A DNA stretch of 64,000 nt from a candidate division Hyd24-12 bacterium UBA6080 (GTDB taxonomy: Bacteria > Fermentibacterota > Fermentibacteria > Fermentibacterales > JCC-6): NCBI GenBank assembly GCA_002436025.1, contig DIXM01000002.1, positions 682,001-746,000 on the forward strand. Reading direction: 5' to 3'. The notes under the pieces are model-generated. The model had not been told where the DNA came from, searched no databases, and saw only the letters and a program-made list of their open reading frames with translations. The position numbers and the translations under genes were made by a program. Positions 25,583 to 34,291 of this stretch are shown piece after piece. Numbering within the stretch: the stretch's first letter is position 1; every line of letters begins with the position of its first letter.

Positions 25583-25642
25583 CTTCTCAATGTATGCACT
25601 TTCACACGGGTGTGGAAACATCTCCTTCCACATGGAGGAACA

Positions 25643-26944
25643 ATGAAGATAGCTGTGATCGGCAGTGGTTACGTGGGTCTTGTGGCGGCGGCATGCCTTT
25701 CGGAAATGGGCAACACTGTCATCTGTGCCGACAATGACAGGAAAAAGATCGAGGGTCTTCGTCAGGGGGTAATGCCCATATACGAACCCGGGCTGGACAC
25801 AATGGTGGAGCGGAACGTGAAGGAAGGGCGGCTTTCATTCACAGACAGCACCGCGGAAGCCGTTCTGAAGAGCAGGATAATCTTCATCGCCGTGGGTACT
25901 CCTCCGGACGAGGACGGCAGTGCCGACCTTCAGCATGTGCTGGCTGTGGCCGCCGAGGTGGGCCGCACGATGGACGGTCCCCGGATAGTCGTGAACAAGA
26001 GCACCGTCCCCGTTGGAACCTCGGAACGTGTCAGGGAAGAGATCCTGAAGTACACGGTTCACCCCGTGAGCGTTGTGAGCAACCCCGAGTTCCTCAAGGA
26101 AGGGGATGCCATAGACGACTTCATGAAGCCCGACCGTGTCGTTATCGGCACCGACTCCCCGGAAACTGCCGAGGTCATGAGAGAGCTTTACCGTCCCTTC
26201 GTTCGCACCAACAATCCGATCTACATCATGAGCAACAGGTCGGCCGAATTGACCAAGTACGTGGCCAACAGCCTGCTGGCCACTAAGATCAGCTTCATCA
26301 ACGAGATAGCCAACTTGTGCGACATCGTGGGCGCTGATGTTCACGACATCCGCCGCGGGATCGGCAGCGACTCCCGAATAGGTCCCCATTTCATCTTTCC
26401 AGGGGTCGGGTACGGTGGAAGCTGTTTCCCAAAGGATGTGAAGGCTCTCCGCTATACCGCCACCGAGCACGGTTACCCCCTTAAGATCCTCGACGCTGTC
26501 ACCGAGGTCAACGAGCTTCAGAAAAAGGTGCTTGGAAGGAAGATCGTCGGGGAGTTCGGAAACGATCTTTCCGGCCTTGTATTCGCGGTCTGGGGGCTTT
26601 CATTCAAGCCCAACACCGATGACATGCGTGACGCGCCTTCACTGGTGCTTATCGATGACCTTCTGTCCCTGGGCGCTTCAGTCAGGGTGTACGATCCTGA
26701 GGCGATGGATTACGCCAGGCGGATACTGGGTGACAGGGTCACCTTCTGCACAACGAGCTACGACGCCATTCAGGGCGCCGACGCCCTTGTGCTGATAACC
26801 GAGTGGACCGAATTCCGGGAACCCGATTTCGACAGGATCGTCGAGCTCCTTCGCAGGAAAGTGATCTTCGACGGGCGAAACATCTGGAATCCCGCAAAAC
26901 TGAAGGATCTGGGGTTTTCATACCACTGTATCGGGAGGGGTTGA
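25643..26944 (+). CDS. ugd: UDP-glucose 6-dehydrogenase
   Basis: 433 residues. KIAVIGSGYVGLVAAACL is the NAD-binding start, and GVGYGGSCFPKDVKAL holds the catalytic Cys of UDP-sugar dehydrogenases. It oxidises UDP-glucose to UDP-glucuronate for surface polysaccharide. I chose ATG 25643 because GGAGGA precedes it and the family starts with MKIAVIG; the reading from 25610 adds an unrelated 11 residues. The next gene follows by 1 base. Confidence 0.93.
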   Translation: MKIAVIGSGYVGLVAAACLSEMGNTVICADNDRKKIEGLRQGVMPIYEPGLDTMVERNVKEGRLSFTDSTAEAVLKSRIIFIAVGTPPDEDGSADLQHVLAVAAEVGRTMDGPRIVVNKSTVPVGTSERVREEILKYTVHPVSVVSNPEFLKEGDAIDDFMKPDRVVIGTDSPETAEVMRELYRPFVRTNNPIYIMSNRSAELTKYVANSLLATKISFINEIANLCDIVGADVHDIRRGIGSDSRIGPHFIFPGVGYGGSCFPKDVKALRYTATEHGYPLKILDAVTEVNELQKKVLGRKIVGEFGNDLSGLVFAVWGLSFKPNTDDMRDAPSLVLIDDLLSLGASVRVYDPEAMDYARRILGDRVTFCTTSYDAIQGADALVLITEWTEFREPDFDRIVELLRRKVIFDGRNIWNPAKLKDLGFSYHCIGRG

Positions 26945-26945
26945 T

Positions 26946-28265
26946 TTGAGTCCTTTCAGAGAACGGATGACGGGGCGCGGCGAACCGGTCGTAGGCGTCA
27001 TAGGACTTGGTTACGTTGGTCTTCCGCTGGCAATGGAGTTCGCCTACGGTGGCTGCAGGGTGCTCGGGGTGGACATTGATCCGGAAAAGCCCAGGCTTCT
27101 TGAACTCGGGCGCAGCTACCTGAAACACATTCCCGACGATCGGGTACGGGGTGCCGTGGAAACGGGTCTTTTCACCACTACGACGGACTTCGGGGTTCTA
27201 TCCGGGGCCGACGCCATAATCATCGCTGTTCCAACCCCCCTGGGGCACCACAGGCAACCCGACCTCAGCTACGTTCTCAACTCATGCAGGGAGGCTGCCG
27301 CGGTCCTGTCCAGAGGGCAGATCGTCATTCTCGAATCCACCACGTATCCCGGAACGACACGCGACGAGATGGTTCCCGTTCTCGAGACCAGCGGAATGAA
27401 GGCGGGGCGGGATTTTCACGTTGCCTTCTCCCCGGAGAGGGAAGACCCGGGCAACCCTACCTACAACACCCGCACTATCCCCAAACTCGTGGGCGGTCTT
27501 ACCCCCGAATGCACCGATGCCGCCGGGTTCGTGTACTCCTTTGCCATCGATACCGTCATTCCGGTGAGTTCGCCGGAAGTGGCGGAGATGGCCAAGATCA
27601 CCGAGAACACTTACCGTGCCGTCAACATCGCCCTCGTGAACGAACTCAAGCTGCTGGCCCACAGGATGGGCATCGACATCTGGGAAGTCATCAGGGCAGC
27701 TTCCTCGAAACCCTTCGGGTTCACCCCGTTCTATCCCGGCCCCGGCCTGGGAGGTCACTGCATTCCCATCGACCCCTTCTACCTGACCTGGAAGGCCAGG
27801 CAGTACGAGATGCCCACCAGGTTCATCGAACTTGCGGGCGAGATCAACACATCCATGCCCGATTTCGTCGTGGAGAGGGTGGCCGACGCCCTCAACAGCC
27901 ACAGGAAGCCGGTCAACGGAAGCAGGATCCTCATACTCGGAATGGCGTACAAGCCCGACATTGACGACTACCGTGAAACCCCTGCCCTGAAGGTGATGGA
28001 GAAACTCATCAGCGGGGGCGCCAGTGTGGACTACAATGATCCCTACATTCCCCACATCCCTGCAAGCACAAGGCAGACCCGAAGGCAACCCGTTGGTGTG
28101 GAGCTGTCCTGCGAAACCCTGGCGGGTTATGATTGCGCAGTGGTGATCACCGACCACTCCTGTTACGACTGGCAGTGGATCGTTGACAACAGCCGTCTTG
28201 TGGTCGATACCCGGAACGCCTGCGCCGCAGTGGCCAGGGGAATCGAAAGAGTGTTCAAGGCGTGA
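26946..28265 (+). CDS. UDP-N-acetyl-hexosamine 6-dehydrogenase (WecC/WbpA-like)
   Basis: 439 residues, same superfamily as ugd but of the WecC/WbpA/TviB group. VVGVIGLGYVGLPLAMEFA is the Rossmann start, ESTTYPGTTRDEM is conserved in this group, and GPGLGGHCIPIDPFYLTWK has the catalytic Cys with the group-specific HCIPIDP. It likely makes a UDP-N-acetyl-uronic acid. The start is TTG at 26946 with GGGAGGGG just upstream. The substrate (ManNAc, GlcNAc or GalNAc) cannot be told from sequence alone. Confidence 0.9.
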   Translation: MSPFRERMTGRGEPVVGVIGLGYVGLPLAMEFAYGGCRVLGVDIDPEKPRLLELGRSYLKHIPDDRVRGAVETGLFTTTTDFGVLSGADAIIIAVPTPLGHHRQPDLSYVLNSCREAAAVLSRGQIVILESTTYPGTTRDEMVPVLETSGMKAGRDFHVAFSPEREDPGNPTYNTRTIPKLVGGLTPECTDAAGFVYSFAIDTVIPVSSPEVAEMAKITENTYRAVNIALVNELKLLAHRMGIDIWEVIRAASSKPFGFTPFYPGPGLGGHCIPIDPFYLTWKARQYEMPTRFIELAGEINTSMPDFVVERVADALNSHRKPVNGSRILILGMAYKPDIDDYRETPALKVMEKLISGGASVDYNDPYIPHIPASTRQTRRQPVGVELSCETLAGYDCAVVITDHSCYDWQWIVDNSRLVVDTRNACAAVARGIERVFKA

Positions 28266-28678
28266 TCGCTATCCTTGTTCTACTGTTGTGTGGCCAGGTT
28301 CCCCCTTCGGGGGACGGGTATATCGTACCAGGGGTGGATGCCGAGCGGGTCACAATGACAGTGAACATATGGGGCGAAGTGAGAGACCCCGGAGCACATC
28401 AGATCCCCTGGAACGCCGATCTGGTAGCCGCGCTGAGCGCCGCGGGCGGCCCCACTTCCCAGGCTGACCTGCGCGATGTCCGCATAGTCTATCGCGATTT
28501 CCAGAGTGATTACGATCTCAGGGCTTACCTCGACGGACACGGCTCCACAGTTCCGTCCATGGAACCCGGCGTGACGGTTTACATCGGCCGGAGCGGTTAC
28601 GAGTGGTGGAAGGAAGTAGTTGACTTCGCATACAAGATCATCGTGGCCGTGAACCTGATACTGGTGGTCACACAGTGA
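28262..28678 (+). CDS. SLBB-domain polysaccharide export-type protein, membrane-anchored
   Basis: 138 residues. A short N-terminal hydrophobic stretch (about 1-11) is followed by an SLBB domain: VNIWGEVRDPGAHQIPWNADLVA. A C-terminal helix (about 118-136) follows. It looks like a single SLBB module cut out of a Wza-type export protein, without the Wza signature domain. It starts with GTG overlapping the dehydrogenase stop by 4 bases and ends overlapping the Wzc-like kinase. Probably a partner of that kinase in the envelope. Confidence 0.78.
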   Translation: MIAILVLLLCGQVPPSGDGYIVPGVDAERVTMTVNIWGEVRDPGAHQIPWNADLVAALSAAGGPTSQADLRDVRIVYRDFQSDYDLRAYLDGHGSTVPSMEPGVTVYIGRSGYEWWKEVVDFAYKIIVAVNLILVVTQ

Positions 28679-30870
28679 GCGAAGGCGGTTTCGGCCAGTC
28701 CGGAGTCCCCCAGGAAGGCGAGGGGATCAATCTACAGGAATACATCTGGCTGATACGCAGGGGAAAGTGGATCATACTTGCGGGGGTTTTCCTGGGTCTT
28801 CTGACCGCTTTCTGGATCAATGCCCGCACGACACCGGTCTACAGCGCCAGTGCCACTTTCATCTACAACATCGAGAACAGGATGTCACGAACGCTGGACA
28901 TGCCCGGCGCTCTGTGGTTCGAGATGGAAGCTGTCCGCAACAACCAGATCCACCTCATCAGAAGCCGGTCCATGGCGGAGATGGTGGCCGATTCCATTCT
29001 CAGGTCGCCCGCCGCGGACAGCCTTGTGGCAGTTCTCTTCCACGGCAGCGTTCCGTCGTCACCGTACCTGCGAAACAGCCTGGTGGGGCTTGTTGCGGGA
29101 AGCATCTCGGTGAGCTGGGTGAAAGACACCGACTTTTTCAGCCTTTCAGCCATCGGTTACAGCCCCGAAGCATCCGCTGTTCTTGCAAACCTGACAGTAA
29201 GCGTCTACCGCTGGTGGAACCAGAGTGAAGCCCAGGGCGAGAACCGCCTGGTCAGGGTGTTCCTCGAGTCACAGTTGAACCAGATCTCCGACGAACTCCA
29301 GGTGGCCGAGGATGAGCTTCTCGTGTTCAAGGAGAACAACGAGGTGGTCGATCTCACGACAGAAACCCGGAACCTCATAACCTCTCTGGCCAACTTCGAG
29401 GCCCAGGCCGCTACGGCAGCCACCGAAGCATCCGCCTCCGCCGTCCGCCGTGACTACCTCAGGGTACAGCTGGAGGAGCACCGTGTTTTTCTTGCCACCG
29501 ACCTCGAGACAGTGAACAACAACCTCATAAGTACCCTTCAGGAGAACATCTCAAGGCTCGAAGCCTCCAGGGCTGCCCTGCTGGCCAGGGGGGCCGACCA
29601 AGAGTCCCCGGCAGTGCTCGATATCGAGCGCAGCATAACGGGCTACTCTGAAAGCCTCGCCGAAGCTATCGCCAGCGCATCGGGGATCAGTCACCCAGCC
29701 AACCCGGCGGGCGCGGTAGACAACATGATGACCGATCTGGTGGAAGCCGAAGCCCAGTACCGCGCTGCCAATGCCCGTAGAAACGCCATTGAAGCCCATA
29801 TAAACGCTCTTGAGACTGGTCTTACCGGCCTTCCCGGCCTCGAGTACGAACTGGCCAGACTCGAGCGAAACCGGACAGTGAGCGAAAACATCTTCATCCT
29901 GCTGCGGACCAAGTTCGAGGAGATACGCATCGCGGAAGTTGGACAGATCGGGAACGTCACGATAGTCGACACTGCCCTCCCCGGCGGAATGATCATTCCC
30001 ACCACAAGGAGAAACCTCATGATGGGGCTTCTTGTGGGACTTGCCGTGGGTGTGGGCGTCGTGTTTCTCATTCACCAGCTCGATGTCAGTATTCGAACGC
30101 CCGACCAGTTGGAGAAGCTGGGAATTCCTGTCATCGGGGTCATTCCCAGGAATGTTTCGGCCCGGAAGGATGGCGTCAGCATAGTCCTGCTGGACAAACC
30201 CATCTCTCCCGATTCCGAAGCCTTCCGCGACCTTCGAACAAGCCTCGATTTCGTCAAGATCGGCGAGGGGGTCAAAAAGATCCTTGTCACAAGCTGCGGT
30301 CCCCAGGAGGGCAAATCCACCACCGCGGCGAACCTGGCCGTGGCCGAAGCCCGGACGGGCCGAAAGGTCCTCCTCATCGACTGCGACCTCAGACGGCCAA
30401 TGCTTCACAGGGTTTTCGGCCTCTCGAAGGAACCGGGCTTCACTGAACTGGTAGCGGGCCGGGCCACAACCGCCGACGCAATACACGAAACCATTGAGCC
30501 CAACCTTTTCCTTCTTCCCAGCGGAAGGGTGCCCCACAACCCGGCGGAGCTCGTGGGTGCTGCATCGACCTCCAATTTCTTCGACAGCTTCCTTCCCTCC
30601 TTTGACATGGTGATCATCGACGCGCCGCCGGTTGCAATGGTCACCGACGCCATGGTGATACTTCCCTCGGTAGACACCGCCCTGCTGGTGGCAAAAGCCG
30701 GTCAGGTCAACATCAAGGTCCTGGCCGCGGTGTGGCAGAAACTGGAGAGAACGGGCTGCCATATTGCTGGCGCGGTGCTGAACGGATTCGAGCCGGGACG
30801 GAACTACTCCGGTGTGAATTACTACACTTACAGGTACAGCTACTCCTACCGCAGGGATTCCGACATCTGA
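28675..30870 (+). CDS. Wzc-type chain-length regulator and BY-kinase
   Basis: 731 residues. A Wzz domain sits between two helices (about 30-48 and 442-462), with a periplasmic coiled coil and a GNVR-like region. The cytoplasmic bacterial tyrosine kinase has Walker A SCGPQEGKSTTAANL, Walker A' VLLIDCDLRRP and Walker B MVIIDAPP. The C-terminus ends in a Tyr cluster, NYYTYRYSYSYRR, the autophosphorylated tail of such kinases. Regulates polysaccharide length and export. GTG start overlapping the SLBB gene. Confidence 0.92.
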   Translation: MSEGGFGQSGVPQEGEGINLQEYIWLIRRGKWIILAGVFLGLLTAFWINARTTPVYSASATFIYNIENRMSRTLDMPGALWFEMEAVRNNQIHLIRSRSMAEMVADSILRSPAADSLVAVLFHGSVPSSPYLRNSLVGLVAGSISVSWVKDTDFFSLSAIGYSPEASAVLANLTVSVYRWWNQSEAQGENRLVRVFLESQLNQISDELQVAEDELLVFKENNEVVDLTTETRNLITSLANFEAQAATAATEASASAVRRDYLRVQLEEHRVFLATDLETVNNNLISTLQENISRLEASRAALLARGADQESPAVLDIERSITGYSESLAEAIASASGISHPANPAGAVDNMMTDLVEAEAQYRAANARRNAIEAHINALETGLTGLPGLEYELARLERNRTVSENIFILLRTKFEEIRIAEVGQIGNVTIVDTALPGGMIIPTTRRNLMMGLLVGLAVGVGVVFLIHQLDVSIRTPDQLEKLGIPVIGVIPRNVSARKDGVSIVLLDKPISPDSEAFRDLRTSLDFVKIGEGVKKILVTSCGPQEGKSTTAANLAVAEARTGRKVLLIDCDLRRPMLHRVFGLSKEPGFTELVAGRATTADAIHETIEPNLFLLPSGRVPHNPAELVGAASTSNFFDSFLPSFDMVIIDAPPVAMVTDAMVILPSVDTALLVAKAGQVNIKVLAAVWQKLERTGCHIAGAVLNGFEPGRNYSGVNYYTYRYSYSYRRDSDI

Positions 30871-30955
30871 TCGCAAACCTTTTCATGCCCCAGGAGCAGT
30901 CGATAACCACGTTCCAGTGGTGTTTCCGTTCCATGCCGCGTTCAATGGTATGAAG

Positions 30956-30997
30956 TGGGGCAAAGTGGGTTGACAGTGGGGCAAAGTGGGGTAATGA
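30956..30997 (+). promoter_or_regulatory. MraZ operator overlapping the dcw promoter
   Basis: Four TGGGG/T repeats at 30956, 30966, 30977 and 30987, spaced about 10 bases apart with CAAAG between pairs, match the MraZ-box pattern of TGGGN direct repeats. A TTGACA (30970-30975) and TAATGA (30992-30997) with a 16-base spacer lie within and just after them. MraZ, encoded next, would repress its own operon here. Confidence 0.75.
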
Positions 30998-31020
30998 TTC
31001 CGTCATAAGAGGAGGGCTCC

Positions 31021-31461
31021 ATGGCGGAATTCATTGGCACGCACATTCACACACTGGATGACAAGGGGAGGGTCAGCGTACCCGCCCAGTTCCGCCGGAT
31101 GCTTACGGGAGAAGACCTCTACCTCAACAGGGAACTTGACAACTGCCTCGTTCTCTACCAGGCCGAGAAGTGGGAGCAGATACGGGCCGGCTTCGAAGAG
31201 AAGCTGTCCCGGAGCAACAGGCAGCACCGCCGGTTCCTGCGCTGGGTGGGCGCGAAACTCAGGCCGGTCACTGTTGACTCCCAGGGCAGGATAGCAATTC
31301 CATCAGACATGCAGGACGCGGCAGGCATCACCGGAGAGGTGATGTTCCTGGGCCAGTTCGACCGCATCGAACTCTGGGATCCAGAGAAGTACGAAGCCTA
31401 CATGCGGACCGAAGAGGAATCCTTCGAAGACATCGCCGAGACACTGGACATCGACCTATAG
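31021..31461 (+). CDS. mraZ: Transcriptional regulator MraZ
   Basis: 146 residues with two SpoVT/AbrB-like halves: HTLDDKGRVSVPAQFRRML and TVDSQGRIAIPSDMQDAAG, each with the DxxGR motif. It heads the cell-division cluster and represses it through TGGGN boxes (family knowledge); such boxes lie 30-65 bases upstream. GGAGGG precedes the ATG. Confidence 0.95.
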   Translation: MAEFIGTHIHTLDDKGRVSVPAQFRRMLTGEDLYLNRELDNCLVLYQAEKWEQIRAGFEEKLSRSNRQHRRFLRWVGAKLRPVTVDSQGRIAIPSDMQDAAGITGEVMFLGQFDRIELWDPEKYEAYMRTEEESFEDIAETLDIDL

Positions 31462-31470
31462 GGGGGCGTC

Positions 31471-32313
31471 TTGAGCGGACACGTTCCAATCATGGTGCAG
31501 AAGGTCACGGGATTCTTCCAGGGAGCTCCGGACGGAGTCATCGTTGACGGCACCGCAGGCGGGGGCGGGCACCTCGAGGCCCTTCGGCTGAGCTTCCCCG
31601 ACAGGCGCCTTGTGGCGATGGAGAGGGACCCTGTATTTGCCGCCGCCCTTGAGCAGAGGTTTCGTGACGACCCGATGGTGACAGTCCACAACCAAAGCTA
31701 TACGGAAGTTGAGCCTCTGCTGGCTGCACCCGCAGCCGGAGCCCTGTTCGACCTGGGGCTGAGCTCGCTTCAACTGGACGACCCGTCCCGCGGGTTTTCC
31801 CATCGCCTGGACGGACCGCTGGACATGAGGTTCGACACCAGCCGGGGCGAGCCCATGCACGAAGCACTGAGGTCAATGGGAGAGGCCGAGATCGCCGATG
31901 TCATCTACCGTTACGGTCAGGAGGGGCGAAGCCGCAGGATCGCCCGTGAAATCCGGGGGGCCATGCCGGTACGCACCACTCTCGAGCTTCGGGCAGCTGT
32001 GGTCAAGGCGGTGGGAGGCAACCCGGTAAAGCCCCTTTCAAGGGTGTTTCAGGCATTCCGGATATTTGTCAACGATGAACTTTTGCAGCTCGACCGGTTG
32101 CTGGCGGGGCTTCACACGTGGATCGCGCCTCTGGGTCGGGTGGCTTTCATAACCTTTCATTCCATGGAGGACAGGGCGGTGAAACTCCTGTTCCGTGACT
32201 CGCCCCATTTCATCTGCACCGATCCACCCTGGCAGCTCCCCTCCCCCGAAGAGGTAAGGGAGAACCCCAGGGCAAGGTCCGCCAGGCTACGAACCGCAGT
32301 GAGGGCATCATGA
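31471..32313 (+). CDS. rsmH: 16S rRNA (cytosine1402-N4)-methyltransferase
   Basis: 280 residues. HVPIMVQKV and DGTAGGGGHLEAL form the SAM site. FDLGLSSLQLDD and RGFSHRLDGPLDMRFD are RsmH signatures, and VNDELLQLDRLL and AFITFHSMEDRAVK lie in the C-terminal half. The start is TTG 31471 after a GGGGGG site. Slightly shorter than the usual ~310 residues. Confidence 0.94.
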   Translation: MSGHVPIMVQKVTGFFQGAPDGVIVDGTAGGGGHLEALRLSFPDRRLVAMERDPVFAAALEQRFRDDPMVTVHNQSYTEVEPLLAAPAAGALFDLGLSSLQLDDPSRGFSHRLDGPLDMRFDTSRGEPMHEALRSMGEAEIADVIYRYGQEGRSRRIAREIRGAMPVRTTLELRAAVVKAVGGNPVKPLSRVFQAFRIFVNDELLQLDRLLAGLHTWIAPLGRVAFITFHSMEDRAVKLLFRDSPHFICTDPPWQLPSPEEVRENPRARSARLRTAVRAS

Positions 32314-32579
32314 GTTTCAGGACAACCATCCTGCTCATGCTTCTGGCGGCTCTGCTGCTCAACGCCGTGATCCAGATGGGCATGAAGAACTACAGGCTGG
32401 CAAGGCTCGTTGAGCTTCACCTCATGGAGCAGGAACTCGACCGGCTGAACCGCAGGGTCTCCGAGGCTGAGGGAACGGTGGCGAGGCTCGAGAACCCCCA
32501 GAGGCTCAGGGAGATAGGTGAGGCCCTGGGTCTCGGTCCCATGCCGCTCTCTTCCTTCACCCTTCTGGAGGAACCGTGA
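32310..32579 (+). CDS. ftsL: FtsL-like divisome protein
   Basis: 89 residues: one N-terminal helix (about 5-22), then a heptad-rich coiled coil (LVELHLMEQELDRLNRRVSE), then a segment with NPQRLREIGEALGL typical of FtsL/DivIC proteins. The sequence is too short for firm homology, but size, topology and place between rsmH and ftsI fit FtsL. Overlaps both neighbours by 4 bases. Confidence 0.78.
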   Translation: MSFRTTILLMLLAALLLNAVIQMGMKNYRLARLVELHLMEQELDRLNRRVSEAEGTVARLENPQRLREIGEALGLGPMPLSSFTLLEEP

Positions 32580-34291
32580 GATCCCCGCGGGACTGCCCAA
32601 GCGAAAGGCTCGGGGCAAGGCTCAAGCTCTGCATGCTTGTCAACCTTGCTTTCTTCACACTGATCGTGATATCCCTGTTCCGAATACAGGTCGTTGACCA
32701 TGAGAGATGGCGTACTCTGGCTGACAGCCAGAACACCGTTGAACTCGAGATCGAACCCGGAAGGGGACGCATTTTCGACCGAAACGGATATCTGGTGGCC
32801 GGAAACGAATCATTCGCCCGCTTCAGCGTTTACTGGCCTGAAGTCCTGGCTGACCAGGCCTTCGAGGTCGACCGTGTGGCCGGGCTTCTCTCCGAGGCCG
32901 GTTTCCCGGTTCCTCTGGACCGCAAACCCGGGTACCAGGTTCTCGCCGACAACGTTCCCTATCCGGTGGCTCTCGAGATCATGAGCAGGGGCTCCAGGAT
33001 GGTGAACTGCACCGTGCTCAACCGCCGGGTCTACCCCATGGGTGACGTGATGACTCCCGTCATCGGCCGGTGCACGCCCGACCACACCGAGGGGTTGGAG
33101 CTTCAGTTGAACTCTGTCCTCCAGGGGATCCCGGGCCGCATGACCCTTGAGAGAAGCGCCTGGATGGGGTACAGCCTTCAGGACATCGACTCGGAGAGCG
33201 TACCGGCCCAGGACGGGCTGGACGTGATCCTCACCATCGACGCCCGTTTTCAGGCCATTGCCCAGGAGGAACTGGAAGCGGCGGTGGTGCTGGCCGGAGC
33301 ATCATGGGGTGCGGTTGTTGTCGTTGACCCGAACAACGGAGACATCCTGGCGATGGCCAGTTACCCGGTAAGGGACGAAAACGGTGCTCCCGCACGGAAC
33401 AACTGCGTTCAGAGCAATCACGAACCGGGCAGCACCTTCAAGGCATTCACACTGGCCGCAGGTCTTTCGGAGGGGCTTGTTTCCCTCTCGGACAGCTTTG
33501 ACGTATCCCGGGGATGGCTTGAGGTCTCGGGTATCAGAATTCACGACAGCCACCACATAGACAGCGTCCTCAGCCTTACCCAGGTTATCTCCCTGAGCAG
33601 CAATGTGGGCACGGTGATGATGGCCAGGGCCATTCCCGACTCGATACTCTATGAGTACTGTCGTAACTTCGGCTTCGGCCGCGCCACGGGAGTGGAGCTT
33701 CCCGGCGAGCTTGACGGGGTTCTCTATCCCACTTCAAGATGGTCCGGCGTATCAAGGGCCAACCTGGCCATCGGTCAGGAGATCTGTGTCACCCCCCTTC
33801 AGCTGGCCATGGCCTACAGCGCCATAGCAAACGGCGGGATCCTCTACGGTCCACGGCTCGTGTCCGCCACGGGCTGTGACGGGCAGTGGTCTCACTGGAA
33901 CGTCTTTGAGAGGGGCAGGGTGATCTCTTCCGAAACCGCGGAGCAGATCAGGACCATTCTCACCACTGCGGTTGAGGAGGGAACGGGCTCCTCAGCGATG
34001 ATCCAGGGCGTGAGGATCGCCGGCAAGACAGGCACGGCAGAGAGGCTCGCCCTGGGCGACAACGTGTATCTGTCGGCATTCGCCGGAATGGTGCCGGCCG
34101 AAAACCCCGAGATAGTGGCCGTGGTGGTAATTGATCAGCCCGATTACGCTTACCGCTGGGGAAGCACCCTGGCGGCCCCGGCATTCCAGAGGATCGTTTC
34201 GAGGATACTCTCCTCCGATCCTGACATGGCCCTCTCCCCGCAGGGAAGCGGCGAAGGCATGCTGGCTTCGGGATGGGAGGCGGCGCCGTGA
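32576..34291 (+). CDS. ftsI: Class B penicillin-binding protein, septal transpeptidase
   Basis: 571 residues. One N-terminal helix (about 18-38), the pedestal domain, then the transpeptidase: Ser286-Thr-Phe-Lys (SxxK), Ser341-Ser-Asn343 (SxN) and Lys484-Thr-Gly (KTG). Catalyses peptidoglycan cross-linking at the division site with FtsW. No PASTA domains are seen. It starts with GTG overlapping ftsL by 4 bases. Confidence 0.92.
   Translation: MRSPRDCPSERLGARLKLCMLVNLAFFTLIVISLFRIQVVDHERWRTLADSQNTVELEIEPGRGRIFDRNGYLVAGNESFARFSVYWPEVLADQAFEVDRVAGLLSEAGFPVPLDRKPGYQVLADNVPYPVALEIMSRGSRMVNCTVLNRRVYPMGDVMTPVIGRCTPDHTEGLELQLNSVLQGIPGRMTLERSAWMGYSLQDIDSESVPAQDGLDVILTIDARFQAIAQEELEAAVVLAGASWGAVVVVDPNNGDILAMASYPVRDENGAPARNNCVQSNHEPGSTFKAFTLAAGLSEGLVSLSDSFDVSRGWLEVSGIRIHDSHHIDSVLSLTQVISLSSNVGTVMMARAIPDSILYEYCRNFGFGRATGVELPGELDGVLYPTSRWSGVSRANLAIGQEICVTPLQLAMAYSAIANGGILYGPRLVSATGCDGQWSHWNVFERGRVISSETAEQIRTILTTAVEEGTGSSAMIQGVRIAGKTGTAERLALGDNVYLSAFAGMVPAENPEIVAVVVIDQPDYAYRWGSTLAAPAFQRIVSRILSSDPDMALSPQGSGEGMLASGWEAAP

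Noticed and set aside
29551..30876. 441-codon open frame antisense to the Wzc-like kinase
   Set aside because: A shadow of the kinase gene, with no ribosome site or recognisable product.
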